Positions 25,576-34,849 are shown, counted from the first letter of the stretch. The stretch is 64,000 bases of DNA from Crocinitomicaceae bacterium (GCA_029252405.1 JAQXBM010000074.1:152927-216926), one strand, 5' to 3'. Made by a program: numbers and translations. Notes: a model not told the origin generated them from the letters alone.

Positions 25576-25614
25576 GGCCTTGATTCGGTTTTTTCGGATC
25601 AAGGTCTTTTTTTT
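25576..25614 (+). terminator. Terminator after the DUF4190 gene
   Basis: The hairpin GGCCTTGATTCG / CGGATCAAGGTC has two non-Watson-Crick positions and is followed by eight T. Confidence 0.85.
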
Positions 25615-25687
25615 GTAGAAAATTGAATAAAAGTTACCATTTCCGCATGATTTATTGTAATTATGCACAACCCTAAACTCTCATACC

Positions 25688-26227
25688 ATGGATGAATTAG
25701 ATGACGATTTTACATTAACAGAAGATACTTCAATTATCGAAAAGAAAAGGCCAGCATTTTTGCTTGTACTTTGCATTTTGACGTTTATCGCTTCTGGATT
25801 TGGAATCATCATGGGACTCATAAATTTCTCTGGATTTAACGATATTGAATCTCAATTCAGAAATGCGAGTGTTGGCTCAGATCCATTTTCACAAGGAGTC
25901 TTCGGGTCGATTGATATCGAAGCAATGCAGAAAATCCAAGATTTTGCCAACTTATTGAGTATTTTCGCAAGCATCCTCTGCTTAGGTGGAGCGTTGATCA
26001 TGTTCAAGATGAGAAAAATCGGTTTCCTTCCGTACGTTCTCGGTCAGGCCTTAGCAGTGTATGGATCATATGTTGCATTGAGTATTTTTAAAGAAATGGC
26101 AGATTTTATGCCAATGGGCATGGGAGACGTGCTAGAATTAACAGGAGCAATTTCAATGGTGGTAGTAGTAATATTTGCCATCGGATTTATAATAATGTAC
26201 GGAGTAAACCTTAAACACCTAAAATAA
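25688..26227 (+). CDS. Four-helix membrane protein, unknown
   Basis: The 179-residue protein has a short acidic N-terminus (MDELDDDFTLTEDTS), then about four membrane helices: AFLLVLCILTFIASGFGI, LLSIFASILCLGGALIMF, GQALAVYGSYVALSIF and ISMVVVVIFAIGFIIMYG. A polar loop of about 45 residues separates helices 1 and 2. I do not recognise a named family, but proteins of this shape usually accompany CCC-motif and DUF4190 proteins in the phylum. Its stop overlaps the next start by one base. Confidence 0.7.
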   Translation: MDELDDDFTLTEDTSIIEKKRPAFLLVLCILTFIASGFGIIMGLINFSGFNDIESQFRNASVGSDPFSQGVFGSIDIEAMQKIQDFANLLSIFASILCLGGALIMFKMRKIGFLPYVLGQALAVYGSYVALSIFKEMADFMPMGMGDVLELTGAISMVVVVIFAIGFIIMYGVNLKHLK

Positions 26228-26604
26228 TGAGTGAATCAGATGACCTACTCGATCCAGGAGTAACAAACACAAATACAAACGCCGGATTTACAGGCGCTCA
26301 AAAAACTATCCCTAATGCGAATGCAGTATTGGTATTGGGAATCATTTCAATCGTTGGATGTTTCCTTTACGGAATCCCAGGATTGGTATGTGGTATCATT
26401 GCTTTGGTGATGTTTAAGAAGGTAAAAGCAACGTATATGACTGATAAAGCAGCGTACGATGCATCTTTCAAAAATGCGAAAGCAGGGTATATCTGTGCAA
26501 TTATCGGAACAATCCTTTCTGCATTGTTCTTCTTGTACGTAATCTTTGTACTTGTAATCTTTGCTTCAGTTGCTACATCAGGTGGCGGTTTCGGTAGATT
26601 TTGA
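26227..26604 (+). CDS. CCC-motif membrane protein
   Basis: The 125-residue protein shows the family pattern NANAVLVLGIISIVGCF.YGI, then GLVCGIIALVMFKK, with a second hairpin NAKAGYICAIIGTILSALFF. Three cysteines lie inside the membrane hairpins, giving the family its name. Function unknown; relatives are confined to Bacteroidota. It is translationally coupled to both neighbours: one-base overlap upstream and a four-base TTGA overlap with the DUF2752 gene downstream. Confidence 0.8.
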   Translation: MSESDDLLDPGVTNTNTNAGFTGAQKTIPNANAVLVLGIISIVGCFLYGIPGLVCGIIALVMFKKVKATYMTDKAAYDASFKNAKAGYICAIIGTILSALFFLYVIFVLVIFASVATSGGGFGRF

Positions 26605-26879
26605 TTGAATGTTCGTGGAAAGCTGAGTTTGGGGTCGATTGCTTGACCTGCGGCTTTCAACGCTCTTTTATTTCCCTAATCCACGGTGATTTCGTAGAGA
26701 GCTTTCTGCAATTTCCAGCGACGATTCCATTCATCGCCTGCGTATTTGTGCTCATTGCTCACCTTACTTTGAAAGTTAAGAACGGACACCGTTGGATCGT
26801 TGGACTTTTTAGTCTTACTGCATTGCTAATCGTCGTCAATTACTCCATCAAACTGATCTCTGGAGGAGCTTTTCATTAA
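26601..26879 (+). CDS. DUF2752 membrane protein
   Basis: The 92-residue protein has the signature CxxCGFQRS (CLTCGFQRSFISLIHGDF), followed by two membrane helices. It has no methionine at all after the first codon, so the TTG at 26601, overlapping the previous stop as TTGA, is the only sensible start. The cysteine pair near the membrane surface may bind metal or form a disulfide. The role is unknown; the family often follows CCC-motif or DUF4190 genes. Confidence 0.8.
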   Translation: MIECSWKAEFGVDCLTCGFQRSFISLIHGDFVESFLQFPATIPFIACVFVLIAHLTLKVKNGHRWIVGLFSLTALLIVVNYSIKLISGGAFH

Positions 26880-27197
26880 TCTTTTAGTTTGAAATCCATA
26901 CCGATTTTGTCATTGGGAAGGACGCGCCTATTTTTTGAAATGAGGAAATGAATTGAAACGAGTTAATGTTTGAGGAAGCGCGCAATGAAAATGGAGCGAT
27001 CACTGAAAACATCGCGTTTCAAGAAGTTGACGAAATGAAGAAAAATCAGTGCTAGACCTTTTTGTTACTTTTTTTGGCGAAGAAAAAAAGTAAAGAGTGG
27101 ATACGATTATTCCTATTCACCAATGCTCAAACATTCTCCATTTTGACATTCTCCATTCTTAATTTGTTATTAACTTTGAAATAAACAGAACAACACT
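26880..27197. other. Intergenic stretch with interspersed-repeat remnants
   Basis: No gene is seen. Two words are familiar from many flavobacterial intergenic regions: AATGAATTGAAACGAGTTAA followed by TGTTTGAGGAAG (26948-26979), and TTTTTGTTACTTTTTTTGGC with a following A-rich complement (27059-27091) that could form a hairpin. They look like a degraded interspersed repeat. The last 30 bases hold the ettA promoter. Confidence 0.5.
27171..27178 (+). promoter_or_regulatory. -7 box TAACTTTG for ettA
   Basis: It matches TAnnTTTG. The predicted leader is about 16 bases to ATG 27198. A TTTG at 27142-27145 is 25 bases upstream, longer than usual. Confidence 0.6.
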
Positions 27198-28883
27198 ATG
27201 TCAGACGATAAAAAGATCATATTTTCAATGGTCGGCGTGTCAAAAGATACACCAGCAGGAAAGCAAATAATTAAAAATATATACCTCTCGTTTTATTACG
27301 GAGCGAAAATCGGAATCATTGGATTAAATGGTTCGGGTAAATCAACGGTAATGAAGATTATCGCAGGACTCGATCAAGCCTACAAAGGTGAAGTCGTGTT
27401 TTCAGACGGTTACACAGTGGGATACCTTCCGCAGGAGCCAGAACTCGATGAATCAAAAACGGTAAAGGATATTGTTCTCGAAGGAGCGCAAGAGACAGTT
27501 GATGTTTTGGCGGAATTTGAAGAGATCAATAACTCGTTCATGGATGAAGAAATCATGAATGATCCTGATAAAATGGATAAACTGATCGCTCGTCAAGGTG
27601 AAGTTCAAGATAAAATCGATGCACTAGATGCCTGGGAATTGGATACAAAGCTGGATATCGCCATGGATGCACTTCGTTGTCCACCGGATGATCAATTGAT
27701 CGGAACACTTTCAGGAGGGGAGCGCCGTCGTGTAGCATTGTGCCGCTTGCTGTTGAAAAATCCAGACATCTTATTATTGGATGAGCCTACCAACCACTTG
27801 GATGCTGAATCAATTGATTGGTTGGAGCAACACTTGCAACAATACAAAGGAACTGTGATCGCCGTGACTCACGACCGTTATTTCTTGGATAACGTTGCCG
27901 GTTGGATTTTAGAATTGGATCGAGGAGAAGGAATTCCATGGAAAGGAAACTATTCATCTTGGTTGGAGCAAAAAGGAAAACGCTTGAAAGAAGAGGAGAA
28001 ATCTGAATCGAAGCGACAAAAAATGCTTGCACGCGAGCTCGAGTGGGTTAAAATGAATCCAAAAGGGCGACACGCGAAGAACAAGGCACGTATTGCTAAC
28101 TACGATAAAATGCTTTCCCAAGATGCTCGCGAAAAAGAAGCGACACTTCAAATGCCGATTCCAAATGGTCCGCGTTTAGGAACTAATGTGATCGATGCTG
28201 AGAGTGTTTCAAAAGCATTCGGAGAGAAATTGTTATACAACGATTTGAATTTCAAGTTGCCGCCAGCAGGAATTGTTGGAATTATTGGACCAAATGGTGC
28301 TGGTAAAACGACAATTTTCAAAATGATCATGGATGAACTTGAGCCAGATGGTGGTTCGTTCGCAGTTGGTGAAACGGTGAAGATTGGGTACGTAGATCAA
28401 TCGCACGAAGATATTCACCCAGACAAAACAGTATTCGACGTCGTTTCGAACGGATTGGAATACGTGGAAGTGGGAGATCAAAAGATTAACTCACGCGCTT
28501 ATTTATCGAAGTTCAACTTTGGTGGATCAGATCAAAACAAGAAAGTTGGAGTGTTATCCGGTGGTGAGCGAAATCGTTTGCACTTGGCCATGACATTGAA
28601 AACGGAAGCCAATGTTCTTCTACTTGATGAGCCAACCAATGATATCGACATCAATACCTTGAGAGCACTTGAGGAAGGAATTCAAAACTTTGCAGGTTGT
28701 GCCGTAGTAATTTCTCACGACCGTTGGTTCTTGGATAGAATTTGTACGCATATCTTAGCTTTTGAAGGTGATTCTGAGGTTTATTGGTTCGAAGGATCAT
28801 ATACTGAATACGAAGAAAACCGTAAGAAACGTCTTGGAGAAAGCGGACCAAAACGGATCCGTTACAAGAAATTGGTGAAGTAG
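27198..28883 (+). CDS. ettA: Energy-dependent translational throttle EttA (ABC-F ATPase)
   Basis: This 561-residue protein with two ABC cassettes and no membrane part binds the ribosomal E site and gates early elongation according to ATP level. Cassette 1 has GLNGSGKST (about 42-50), the arm insertion, LSGGERRRVALC and LLDEPTNHLDAES. The linker (PtIM, about 240-310) is basic (KRLKEEEKSESKRQKML). Cassette 2 has GPNGAGKTT, LSGGERNRLHLA and LLDEPTNDID. Length and the EVYWFEGSYTEYEENRKKR end match EttA rather than Uup or YheS. The next small gene begins right after its stop. Confidence 0.93.
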   Translation: MSDDKKIIFSMVGVSKDTPAGKQIIKNIYLSFYYGAKIGIIGLNGSGKSTVMKIIAGLDQAYKGEVVFSDGYTVGYLPQEPELDESKTVKDIVLEGAQETVDVLAEFEEINNSFMDEEIMNDPDKMDKLIARQGEVQDKIDALDAWELDTKLDIAMDALRCPPDDQLIGTLSGGERRRVALCRLLLKNPDILLLDEPTNHLDAESIDWLEQHLQQYKGTVIAVTHDRYFLDNVAGWILELDRGEGIPWKGNYSSWLEQKGKRLKEEEKSESKRQKMLARELEWVKMNPKGRHAKNKARIANYDKMLSQDAREKEATLQMPIPNGPRLGTNVIDAESVSKAFGEKLLYNDLNFKLPPAGIVGIIGPNGAGKTTIFKMIMDELEPDGGSFAVGETVKIGYVDQSHEDIHPDKTVFDVVSNGLEYVEVGDQKINSRAYLSKFNFGGSDQNKKVGVLSGGERNRLHLAMTLKTEANVLLLDEPTNDIDINTLRALEEGIQNFAGCAVVISHDRWFLDRICTHILAFEGDSEVYWFEGSYTEYEENRKKRLGESGPKRIRYKKLVK

Positions 28884-29321
28884 ATGAACGATCAACAACG
28901 ACTGGCAATTTGCGAATTATGCTCGAACAAAGGGTTTTCACCGAAAAAAGGTGTGGTCTGCACACTAACTTCTGAGCGCCCGGCATTCGAAGATTCGTGC
29001 GCTGATTTCGAAGAAGATCCAAAAATGATGGCAAAAAAACGCCGTGAAGAGGAAGATCGTGAAAAGGCAATCCAAAATAACGCTGGGATAGGTCAAAGCC
29101 TAGAGGCAAGCCATGGAATGAACGGAAGAATTATATTCGGGATACTCTCGATTGTTGGTGCTGTGCTTTGGTTCGGACTAGGAATTGCACTGATGGACAG
29201 AATTTTCTTCTACCCGATATTCTTGGTTGGATTCGGAATCTACAAAATCATAGACGGAATCAACAACAAGAAAAGAGAAGTGGTTACGCGTAATCGCGAT
29301 CTCCTCGACGATGACCTTTAG
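28884..29321 (+). CDS. Small membrane protein with N-terminal cysteine motif
   Basis: The 145-residue protein starts immediately after the ettA stop. The N-terminus has CELCSNKGFSPKKGVVC and a later SCADF, a CxxC..C..C set that looks like a zinc site. A charged helix (MAKKRREEEDREKAI) follows, then two membrane helices (IIFGILSIVGAVLWFGLGIA and FFYPIFLVGFGIYKII). I know similar proteins only as uncharacterised Bacteroidota genes. Coupling to ettA may be simple read-through. Confidence 0.7.
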   Translation: MNDQQRLAICELCSNKGFSPKKGVVCTLTSERPAFEDSCADFEEDPKMMAKKRREEEDREKAIQNNAGIGQSLEASHGMNGRIIFGILSIVGAVLWFGLGIALMDRIFFYPIFLVGFGIYKIIDGINNKKREVVTRNRDLLDDDL

Positions 29322-29383
29322 ATATTAAATTGAATATGATTTGGATTGTCGGATAATCAGATAATCGAACAACAACTAAATAA

Positions 29384-30847
29384 ATGAGTGTAAAAAACCT
29401 TGAGCCAAGAGCAATGTGGAGCCATTTTGCTGATTTAAACGCAGTTCCACGTCCATCTAAGAAAGAAGAAAGAGTCATTCAATTCATGATGGATTTTGGA
29501 AACTCCCTTGGATTGGAAACGATTAAAGACGCAATTGGGAATGTCGTGATCAAAAAAGCAGCCTCTCCAGGAATGGAAGATCGCAAAATTGTCATCATGC
29601 AGTCGCACCTTGATATGGTTCATCAGAAAAACTCAGACACAGTCTTTGATTTTGACAATCAGGGGATTGAAATGATTATCGATGGTGATTGGGTACGTGC
29701 AAACGGAACGACACTTGGCGCTGATAATGGAATCGGCGTGGCAACGATCATGGCAATTTTGACTTCAACAGATATTGCTCATCCTCCTATTGAGGCAATG
29801 TTCACCGTTGACGAAGAAACAGGAATGACTGGAGCCATGGAGCTCGATCCTTCCAATTTTGACGGTGAAATCTTGCTAAATCTCGATACAGAAGATGATG
29901 ATGAGATTTCAATCGGCTGCGCTGGAGGAATTGATTCAAATACGAGCATGAAGTATACTGAAGTTGATCTTTGGGAAGATGCGGCAGTTTTTGAATTGAA
30001 AATCAGCGGTTTAATTGGAGGACATTCAGGAATGGATATCGACAAGGGAAGGGGGAACGCGAACAAGATGATGAACCGTATCCTTCAGAAATTGATGGTA
30101 ACCAAAGGATTTCAATTGATTTCAATTGACGGCGGAAGCTTGAGAAATGCAATTCCAAGAGAGTCAGTAGCGGTTTTTGCTATCAATCACGATTTTGAAG
30201 GGATGCTCGATGTGGAGTTCAGTTCAATTGCGCTGACGTTGAAAACTGAATACGCTTCAATTGAAAAAGAAATGAATTTGGCTTTGAACCCAGTGGTTTC
30301 AAATACAGCGAAAGCAGTGGGTTCAGAAGATTTGCCAAAAATCATTCGTTCGATTTATGCTTGTCACAATGGCGTATTCAGAATGAGTTCAGACATTGAA
30401 GGATTGGTGGAAACTTCGTCGAGTTTAGCGCGAGTAATTGTTGGGCATGGTGATTTTACAACTCAATCGCTACAGAGAAGTAGTGTGGAAAGCACGAAAG
30501 ATGATGTGGCCAATACGATTCGAGCGAGTTTCGAAGCTGTCGGTTGCGAAGTAGTTCAAAACGGCGATTACCCAGGGTGGCAGCCGAACAAGGATTCGGA
30601 AATCTTGACCATTTTGAGAGATCTGTACGTGAAGAAATTCAATGAAGAACCGCAAGTGAAGGCGTGTCACGCTGGATTAGAGTGTGGTATTCTTTCTCAG
30701 CACCTTCCAAAAGTGGATATGATTTCATTCGGGCCGAACATTCGCGCAGCTCACTCACCAGATGAAAAAGTGCAAATATCTTCCGTTCAGAAATTCTGGG
30801 ATTACTTACTCGAGGTTCTTGTTTTGATTCCAAAGAAATCAGCTTAA
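29384..30847 (+). CDS. pepD: Aminoacyl-histidine dipeptidase (M20, PepD)
   Basis: The 487-residue zinc dipeptidase of the M20C family cleaves a broad range of dipeptides, including X-His, in the cytosol. Metal ligands are visible in QSHLDMVHQK (first His/Asp), LGADNGIGVA (bridging Asp), VDEETGMTGA (catalytic Glu and Glu ligand), LLNLDTEDD and HAGLECG near the end. The lid domain lies between about 200 and 400. The DUF3820 gene starts on the base after its stop. Confidence 0.93.
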   Translation: MSVKNLEPRAMWSHFADLNAVPRPSKKEERVIQFMMDFGNSLGLETIKDAIGNVVIKKAASPGMEDRKIVIMQSHLDMVHQKNSDTVFDFDNQGIEMIIDGDWVRANGTTLGADNGIGVATIMAILTSTDIAHPPIEAMFTVDEETGMTGAMELDPSNFDGEILLNLDTEDDDEISIGCAGGIDSNTSMKYTEVDLWEDAAVFELKISGLIGGHSGMDIDKGRGNANKMMNRILQKLMVTKGFQLISIDGGSLRNAIPRESVAVFAINHDFEGMLDVEFSSIALTLKTEYASIEKEMNLALNPVVSNTAKAVGSEDLPKIIRSIYACHNGVFRMSSDIEGLVETSSSLARVIVGHGDFTTQSLQRSSVESTKDDVANTIRASFEAVGCEVVQNGDYPGWQPNKDSEILTILRDLYVKKFNEEPQVKACHAGLECGILSQHLPKVDMISFGPNIRAAHSPDEKVQISSVQKFWDYLLEVLVLIPKKSA

Positions 30848-31066
30848 ATGTTGGATAAACCACATGAATTAGTGCAATTGGCGAACATGCGTATGCCTTA
30901 CGGTAAGTACGAAGGCAAGCTGCTGATTCACATTCCTGAGGCGTATTTGGTCTGGTATAGAGGTAAGGGATTCCCGAAGGGAAAACTGGGTCGACAACTC
31001 GAGTTGATGCTGGAAATCAAGACAAATGGCTTGGAAGAGTTGATTTATCCTTTGGTGAAGAAATAA
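30848..31066 (+). CDS. DUF3820 protein
   Basis: The 72-residue protein matches DUF3820 end to end: RMPYGKYEGKLLIHIPEAYL, then WYRGKGFPKGKLG. The family is small, cytosolic and predicted to bind nucleic acid or act with DNA-processing enzymes, but it has no proven function. It abuts pepD with no gap, so the two are one transcript. An upstream regulatory role is not suggested by anything in the sequence. Confidence 0.85.
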   Translation: MLDKPHELVQLANMRMPYGKYEGKLLIHIPEAYLVWYRGKGFPKGKLGRQLELMLEIKTNGLEELIYPLVKK

Positions 31067-31112
31067 TTTCTTCTTAGCTTTCGCTAATTCAATTTCAGAA
31101 GATTCAAACAGA

Positions 31113-32543
31113 ATGCTCAGGAAATTTCACCTTCTTTTAATTTGCCTATCGCTTGTTGCACTTGGGAATGCGCAAGAAGACGTGTTTACTGAGAAGTATG
31201 GTCCAGACCAACTGAAAAGTGACCTCAATATCTTGGTTTCAGATATGAAATCGAGTCATCCAGGGCTTTACGAATACACAACACCAGCAATATTCGATTC
31301 TCTCGCAACTGTATTTGAGACAGGGTTGACGGATTCTCTGACGCAAGAGCAGTTTCATTTACGGGTACGGAAATTTATCAGGGTCGTTGGTTGCGGGCAC
31401 ACCTCGGCACAGCCATCGGATCCTTGGTACAAAGCGCTCAGGGGAAATGCCTCCACTGTACCGATGCATATTTTCTTGCAGGATGATCAAATGTACATCA
31501 GAAAGGCGTTTGACGAAAAACTTGATAGTTTAATTGGTGCAAGAGTCGTCTCGATTGATAATAGACCTGCTAATGAGGTGTTGGCTGAGTTAAAATCAAT
31601 TGTGGGAAGGGATGGGTTCGGAGAGACCCGTGTTGAACGGAATGTTCAGCGGTTGTTTCAAACCTTCTATTTGTTTTGTTACGGACAACGGGAAACTTAT
31701 CAATTAGAGTTGGAGAAGTCTACAGGAGAAATGGTGAATGTCACCGTAGAAGGAAAGAATCCTAAACGGTATTCCATTCAAAAAAGACATCAACTGACAA
31801 GAGTTATTTCGGCTAAACACGCAAAATTCGGGTTCATCGATTCTGCTCGCAAGACTGCTGTGATCGATTTGAATAGTTTTCCCACAGGCGGATACAAGAA
31901 ATTTTATCGAAAATCCTTTAAACAACTCGCGGAAAACAATTCGGAAACGCTCATCATTGATTTGAGAGGGAATGGCGGTGGTTACATGCCTAACGGTAAT
32001 CGACTACTGCGTTATTTGATGAAAGAGAAATTCACTTTGGATTTTAGTAAGCCTCGTAAGCAAGGAAAAAGAAGTAAGCACATCAAAGCGGGCCTTCCTG
32101 TGAGGATTACACGATTCATATTTGCTACTATTCCTGATAGAAACAAGGAAGATCCCGATCGCAATTATCAAATTCGCTACAAACCCATCAAGAAGAATGC
32201 GTTTAACGGAAAAGTATACGTCCTGACGGATGGTTGGACCTTTTCCACTGGAAGCTTCGTTACCTCGAAACTAAAGAATTCTGGTAATGCCATCGTCGTA
32301 GGCGAGGAAACAGGTGGAGGAGAGGTAGCATTCAATGCCGTTCTGACATGGAAATTATCCCTTCCGAGCAGCAACTTGATCGTTACGCTACCGATGTATC
32401 ACATCGAAATTCAGTCTGAAATGGAAGATATCGGCCGAGGAGTGATGCCTGATATTCCTGTTGTGTACGACAATGTTCAGCAAAAACTGGACGGAATCGA
32501 CCTTGAATTGGAGAAGATTCTACAATCTATTGAGACCAATTAA
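31113..32543 (+). CDS. S41-family peptidase, secreted
   Basis: The 476-residue protein has a signal peptide (cut after GNAQ). An N-terminal helical domain (about 30-95) is followed by a PDZ-like part (LIGARVVSIDNRPANEVL) and the S41 catalytic core: ETLIIDLRGNGGG, then VYVLTDGWTFSTGSFVTSKL with the probable nucleophile serine, and GEETGGG. The core resembles tricorn/CPP-type peptidases. It probably processes peptides or envelope proteins in the periplasm. The charged insert after RYLMKEKF (about 300-350) is larger than in short CtpA enzymes. Confidence 0.85.
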   Translation: MLRKFHLLLICLSLVALGNAQEDVFTEKYGPDQLKSDLNILVSDMKSSHPGLYEYTTPAIFDSLATVFETGLTDSLTQEQFHLRVRKFIRVVGCGHTSAQPSDPWYKALRGNASTVPMHIFLQDDQMYIRKAFDEKLDSLIGARVVSIDNRPANEVLAELKSIVGRDGFGETRVERNVQRLFQTFYLFCYGQRETYQLELEKSTGEMVNVTVEGKNPKRYSIQKRHQLTRVISAKHAKFGFIDSARKTAVIDLNSFPTGGYKKFYRKSFKQLAENNSETLIIDLRGNGGGYMPNGNRLLRYLMKEKFTLDFSKPRKQGKRSKHIKAGLPVRITRFIFATIPDRNKEDPDRNYQIRYKPIKKNAFNGKVYVLTDGWTFSTGSFVTSKLKNSGNAIVVGEETGGGEVAFNAVLTWKLSLPSSNLIVTLPMYHIEIQSEMEDIGRGVMPDIPVVYDNVQQKLDGIDLELEKILQSIETN

Positions 32544-32776
32544 CAGCTCGTTTCAATCGTCTTAATGTTTTTGTCAGTTGAATTTAGTAAATAATTTACT
32601 CTTGTTTAACTATCGCTTAATGTGATATATGTACTTTTATGTCAAGTATTTAGCGCTACCTATTTTATGATTGAAGTGAAGTAAAAACTGCTCATTAGAA
32701 TTATTTTTTGAGTTTTTTTGTAACATTATCTGAAACGGTGGCGTACTACTATCCAAAACATTATAACATTTTAAGA

Positions 32777-32956
32777 ATGCAGTTAATCAATACAAACCGT
32801 GTAAAGTCAGCTAAGTTTAAATTGTCTCAACACCGTGTTCAGGGAGAAAGAAGTTCTCTATCTATCCTTCAAGTAGCTCGTTTAATGGACGTAGTGAAGA
32901 ATGGAGGGGATATGAACCAAGTACCAAGTCAATCTGTATTCTTTTCTTGGAACTAA
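32777..32956 (+). CDS. Possible small protein (59 residues)
   Basis: From ATG 32777 the frame encodes a basic N-terminus (NTNRVKSAKFKLSQHRVQGE), a likely helix (SLSILQVARLMDVVKNGG) and a short polar end. It is followed 24 bases later by a clear Rho-independent terminator, and no other gene needs that terminator. The upstream frame to 32708 has no protein-like features. No family is recognised. A small DNA- or RNA-binding protein, or an RNA gene in the same place, are both possible. Confidence 0.45.
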   Translation: MQLINTNRVKSAKFKLSQHRVQGERSSLSILQVARLMDVVKNGGDMNQVPSQSVFFSWN

Positions 32957-32980
32957 TATTTGAGTAGAAGCAAATAGGAG

Positions 32981-33008
32981 AGCTCTTCAATTTTGAGGGG
33001 CTTTTTTT
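32981..33008 (+). terminator. Terminator after the small gene at 32777
   Basis: An 8-bp stem AGCTCTTC / GAGGGGCT with three G-T pairs is followed by seven T. Confidence 0.75.
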
Positions 33009-33072
33009 ATGAGTTTACTGATGTATTTTTGTAATTTCGATATACTATTGTAGTATTTAATACGTTTTACAA

Positions 33073-33429
33073 ATGTTAATCAATGATCGCATTCGCCTAA
33101 TTCTTAAAGCGAACAATTTAACTTCTTCAGAATTTGCAGACACAATTGGTGTGAAACGCTCCAATTTGAGTCATGTTTTGAGTGGTAGAAACAAACCAGG
33201 ACTCGAGTTTCTCGCGAAGATCATTGAGGCCTTCCCAAATGTCAATGCATCGTGGTTATTAACTGGAACGCAGCGCACCGGTGACTTTCAAGAAGAAGTA
33301 GTTGATGTAAAGCCAAGTGAAAAAGTCAATGCACAAATAGGAGTGACCACTACTGATTCTGAAATCGAAAAGATTGTTGTGTTCTACAAGAACGGCACGT
33401 TTAGCTCACATCTTCCTAGTGCTCAATAA
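33073..33429 (+). CDS. XRE-family transcriptional regulator
   Basis: The 118-residue protein has an N-terminal helix-turn-helix of the Cro/C1 type: NDRIRLILKANNLTSSEFAD, IGVKRSNLSHVLSGRNKPGL, then LAKIIEAFPNVNASWLLTG. The rest is a short tail without a ligand or protease domain; it ends in VVFYKNGTFSSHLPSAQ. Such proteins are common stand-alone regulators in Bacteroidota. A candidate -7 box TATTTTTG lies at 33024-33031. Its last 14 bases overlap the 3' end of mnmA on the other strand. Confidence 0.85.
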   Translation: MLINDRIRLILKANNLTSSEFADTIGVKRSNLSHVLSGRNKPGLEFLAKIIEAFPNVNASWLLTGTQRTGDFQEEVVDVKPSEKVNAQIGVTTTDSEIEKIVVFYKNGTFSSHLPSAQ

Positions 33430-34594
33430 CACCAGAAGCGATCAATTCATCGCCAATATAGATCGCAGCGAACTGTCCAGGAGTGATTCCACGTTGTTTC
33501 TGATCAAATAAAATATAGATTCCATTGTCATTAATCACTACGGTTCCGTCTTGGTGCGCTTGTCGGTATCGAATTCTTAACGAACATTTCAAGTTTTCAA
33601 TATCCTTAAATGAATAGTTCGTGTTGACAAAGTTAAACTCTTCTTTTTGAACCTTTAACGCCCATCGGTTTAGCCCCCTATGTTCATCTGTTTGACCGGA
33701 GTAAACGAGGTTATTTTCGACGTCTAAACCAATCACGAAGGAAGGCTGCGGTCGTCCACCGATGTTCAGTCCCTTTCGTTGACCAATTGTGTAGAAATGT
33801 GCTCCTTGATGCTCCGCGACAACAATTCCTTGATCTTTCTGGTAGGTAAATGGCTCAGCAAGCTCCTTTACGTGATCTGTATCAACATGGATCTCATCAT
33901 ATGCGTCGAAAGCGGCTAAATCCTCAGGGATCTCAATGACATCGCCTTTCTTCGCTTTCAATTGTTGTTGTAGGAACTGCGGTAAGCTGATCTTCCCTAC
34001 AAAGCACAATCCTTGTGAATCCTTTTTGTCGGCTGTGTGAAGTCCCATTTCTCTGGCTATTTCGCGTACCTCTGATTTCTGGAGTTCTCCAATTGGGAAC
34101 AATGCTTTTGCGAGCTGCTTTTGTTTCAATTGGCACAGGAAGTACGATTGGTCTTTACCGGGATCAAGTCCTGAAAGAAGTCCAAAGGTTCCATTATCGT
34201 GCTCAACCTTGCGGCAATAGTGCCCTGTAGCAACGTAATCAGCGCCAAGTTCCATCGCTGCGTTCAAAAAGACATCAAATTTAATCTCACGGTTGCACAG
34301 TACATCAGGATTTGGTGTGCGACCAGATTCGTACTCTGCAAACATATAATCGACAATGCGTTCGCGGTATTCTTTGCTTAAATCAATCACTTGAAACGGT
34401 ATTCCAAGCTCCTGAGCGATAAGTAACGCATCGTTGGAATCGTCTATCCATGGGCAATCATCGGAGATTGTAACACTTTCATCGTGCCAATTCCGCATGA
34501 ACATACCGATCACTTCGTAACCTTGCTCAATGAGAAGATGTGCCGCCACACTGGAGTCAACTCCGCCCGATAATCCTACTACAACCCTTTTCAT
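33416..34594 (-). CDS. mnmA: tRNA-specific 2-thiouridylase MnmA
   Basis: The 392-residue enzyme installs the 2-thio group on U34 of Lys, Glu and Gln tRNAs. It has the PP-loop GLSGGVDSS (7-15), the first catalytic cysteine in PDVLCNREIKF, the second in GLCFVG, and GHYCRK, FTIGQRKGL-type (YTIGQRKGLNIGG) and the C-terminal beta-barrel RIRYRQ. The frame stays open to 34666, but ATG 34594 gives the normal MKRVVVGLSGG start. A sulfur-relay donor gene is not adjacent. Confidence 0.95.
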   Translation of the reverse strand: MKRVVVGLSGGVDSSVAAHLLIEQGYEVIGMFMRNWHDESVTISDDCPWIDDSNDALLIAQELGIPFQVIDLSKEYRERIVDYMFAEYESGRTPNPDVLCNREIKFDVFLNAAMELGADYVATGHYCRKVEHDNGTFGLLSGLDPGKDQSYFLCQLKQKQLAKALFPIGELQKSEVREIAREMGLHTADKKDSQGLCFVGKISLPQFLQQQLKAKKGDVIEIPEDLAAFDAYDEIHVDTDHVKELAEPFTYQKDQGIVVAEHQGAHFYTIGQRKGLNIGGRPQPSFVIGLDVENNLVYSGQTDEHRGLNRWALKVQKEEFNFVNTNYSFKDIENLKCSLRIRYRQAHQDGTVVINDNGIYILFDQKQRGITPGQFAAIYIGDELIASGVIEH

Positions 34595-34849
34595 GTGTTT
34601 AATACTTTTCTGCGGGAAAAAATGCAGAAAAGTTTCTGCCCCCATGTTACCGCTTCGCTCTTGCATAATATTGTTTTAATCATAATTGTGTGATTAAAAA
34701 ATATCATGCTCGTTTCATCCTGTAAAAGTACGACTATTTCTAATTTCTAGCGTCGATTTCATGGTTTACAAAAGTAACATTGACTTATGTTTCAAAACTA
34801 AACTCATCATTAACAATTCTTGACAAAATCGACCTGACAATCGCGGAAC

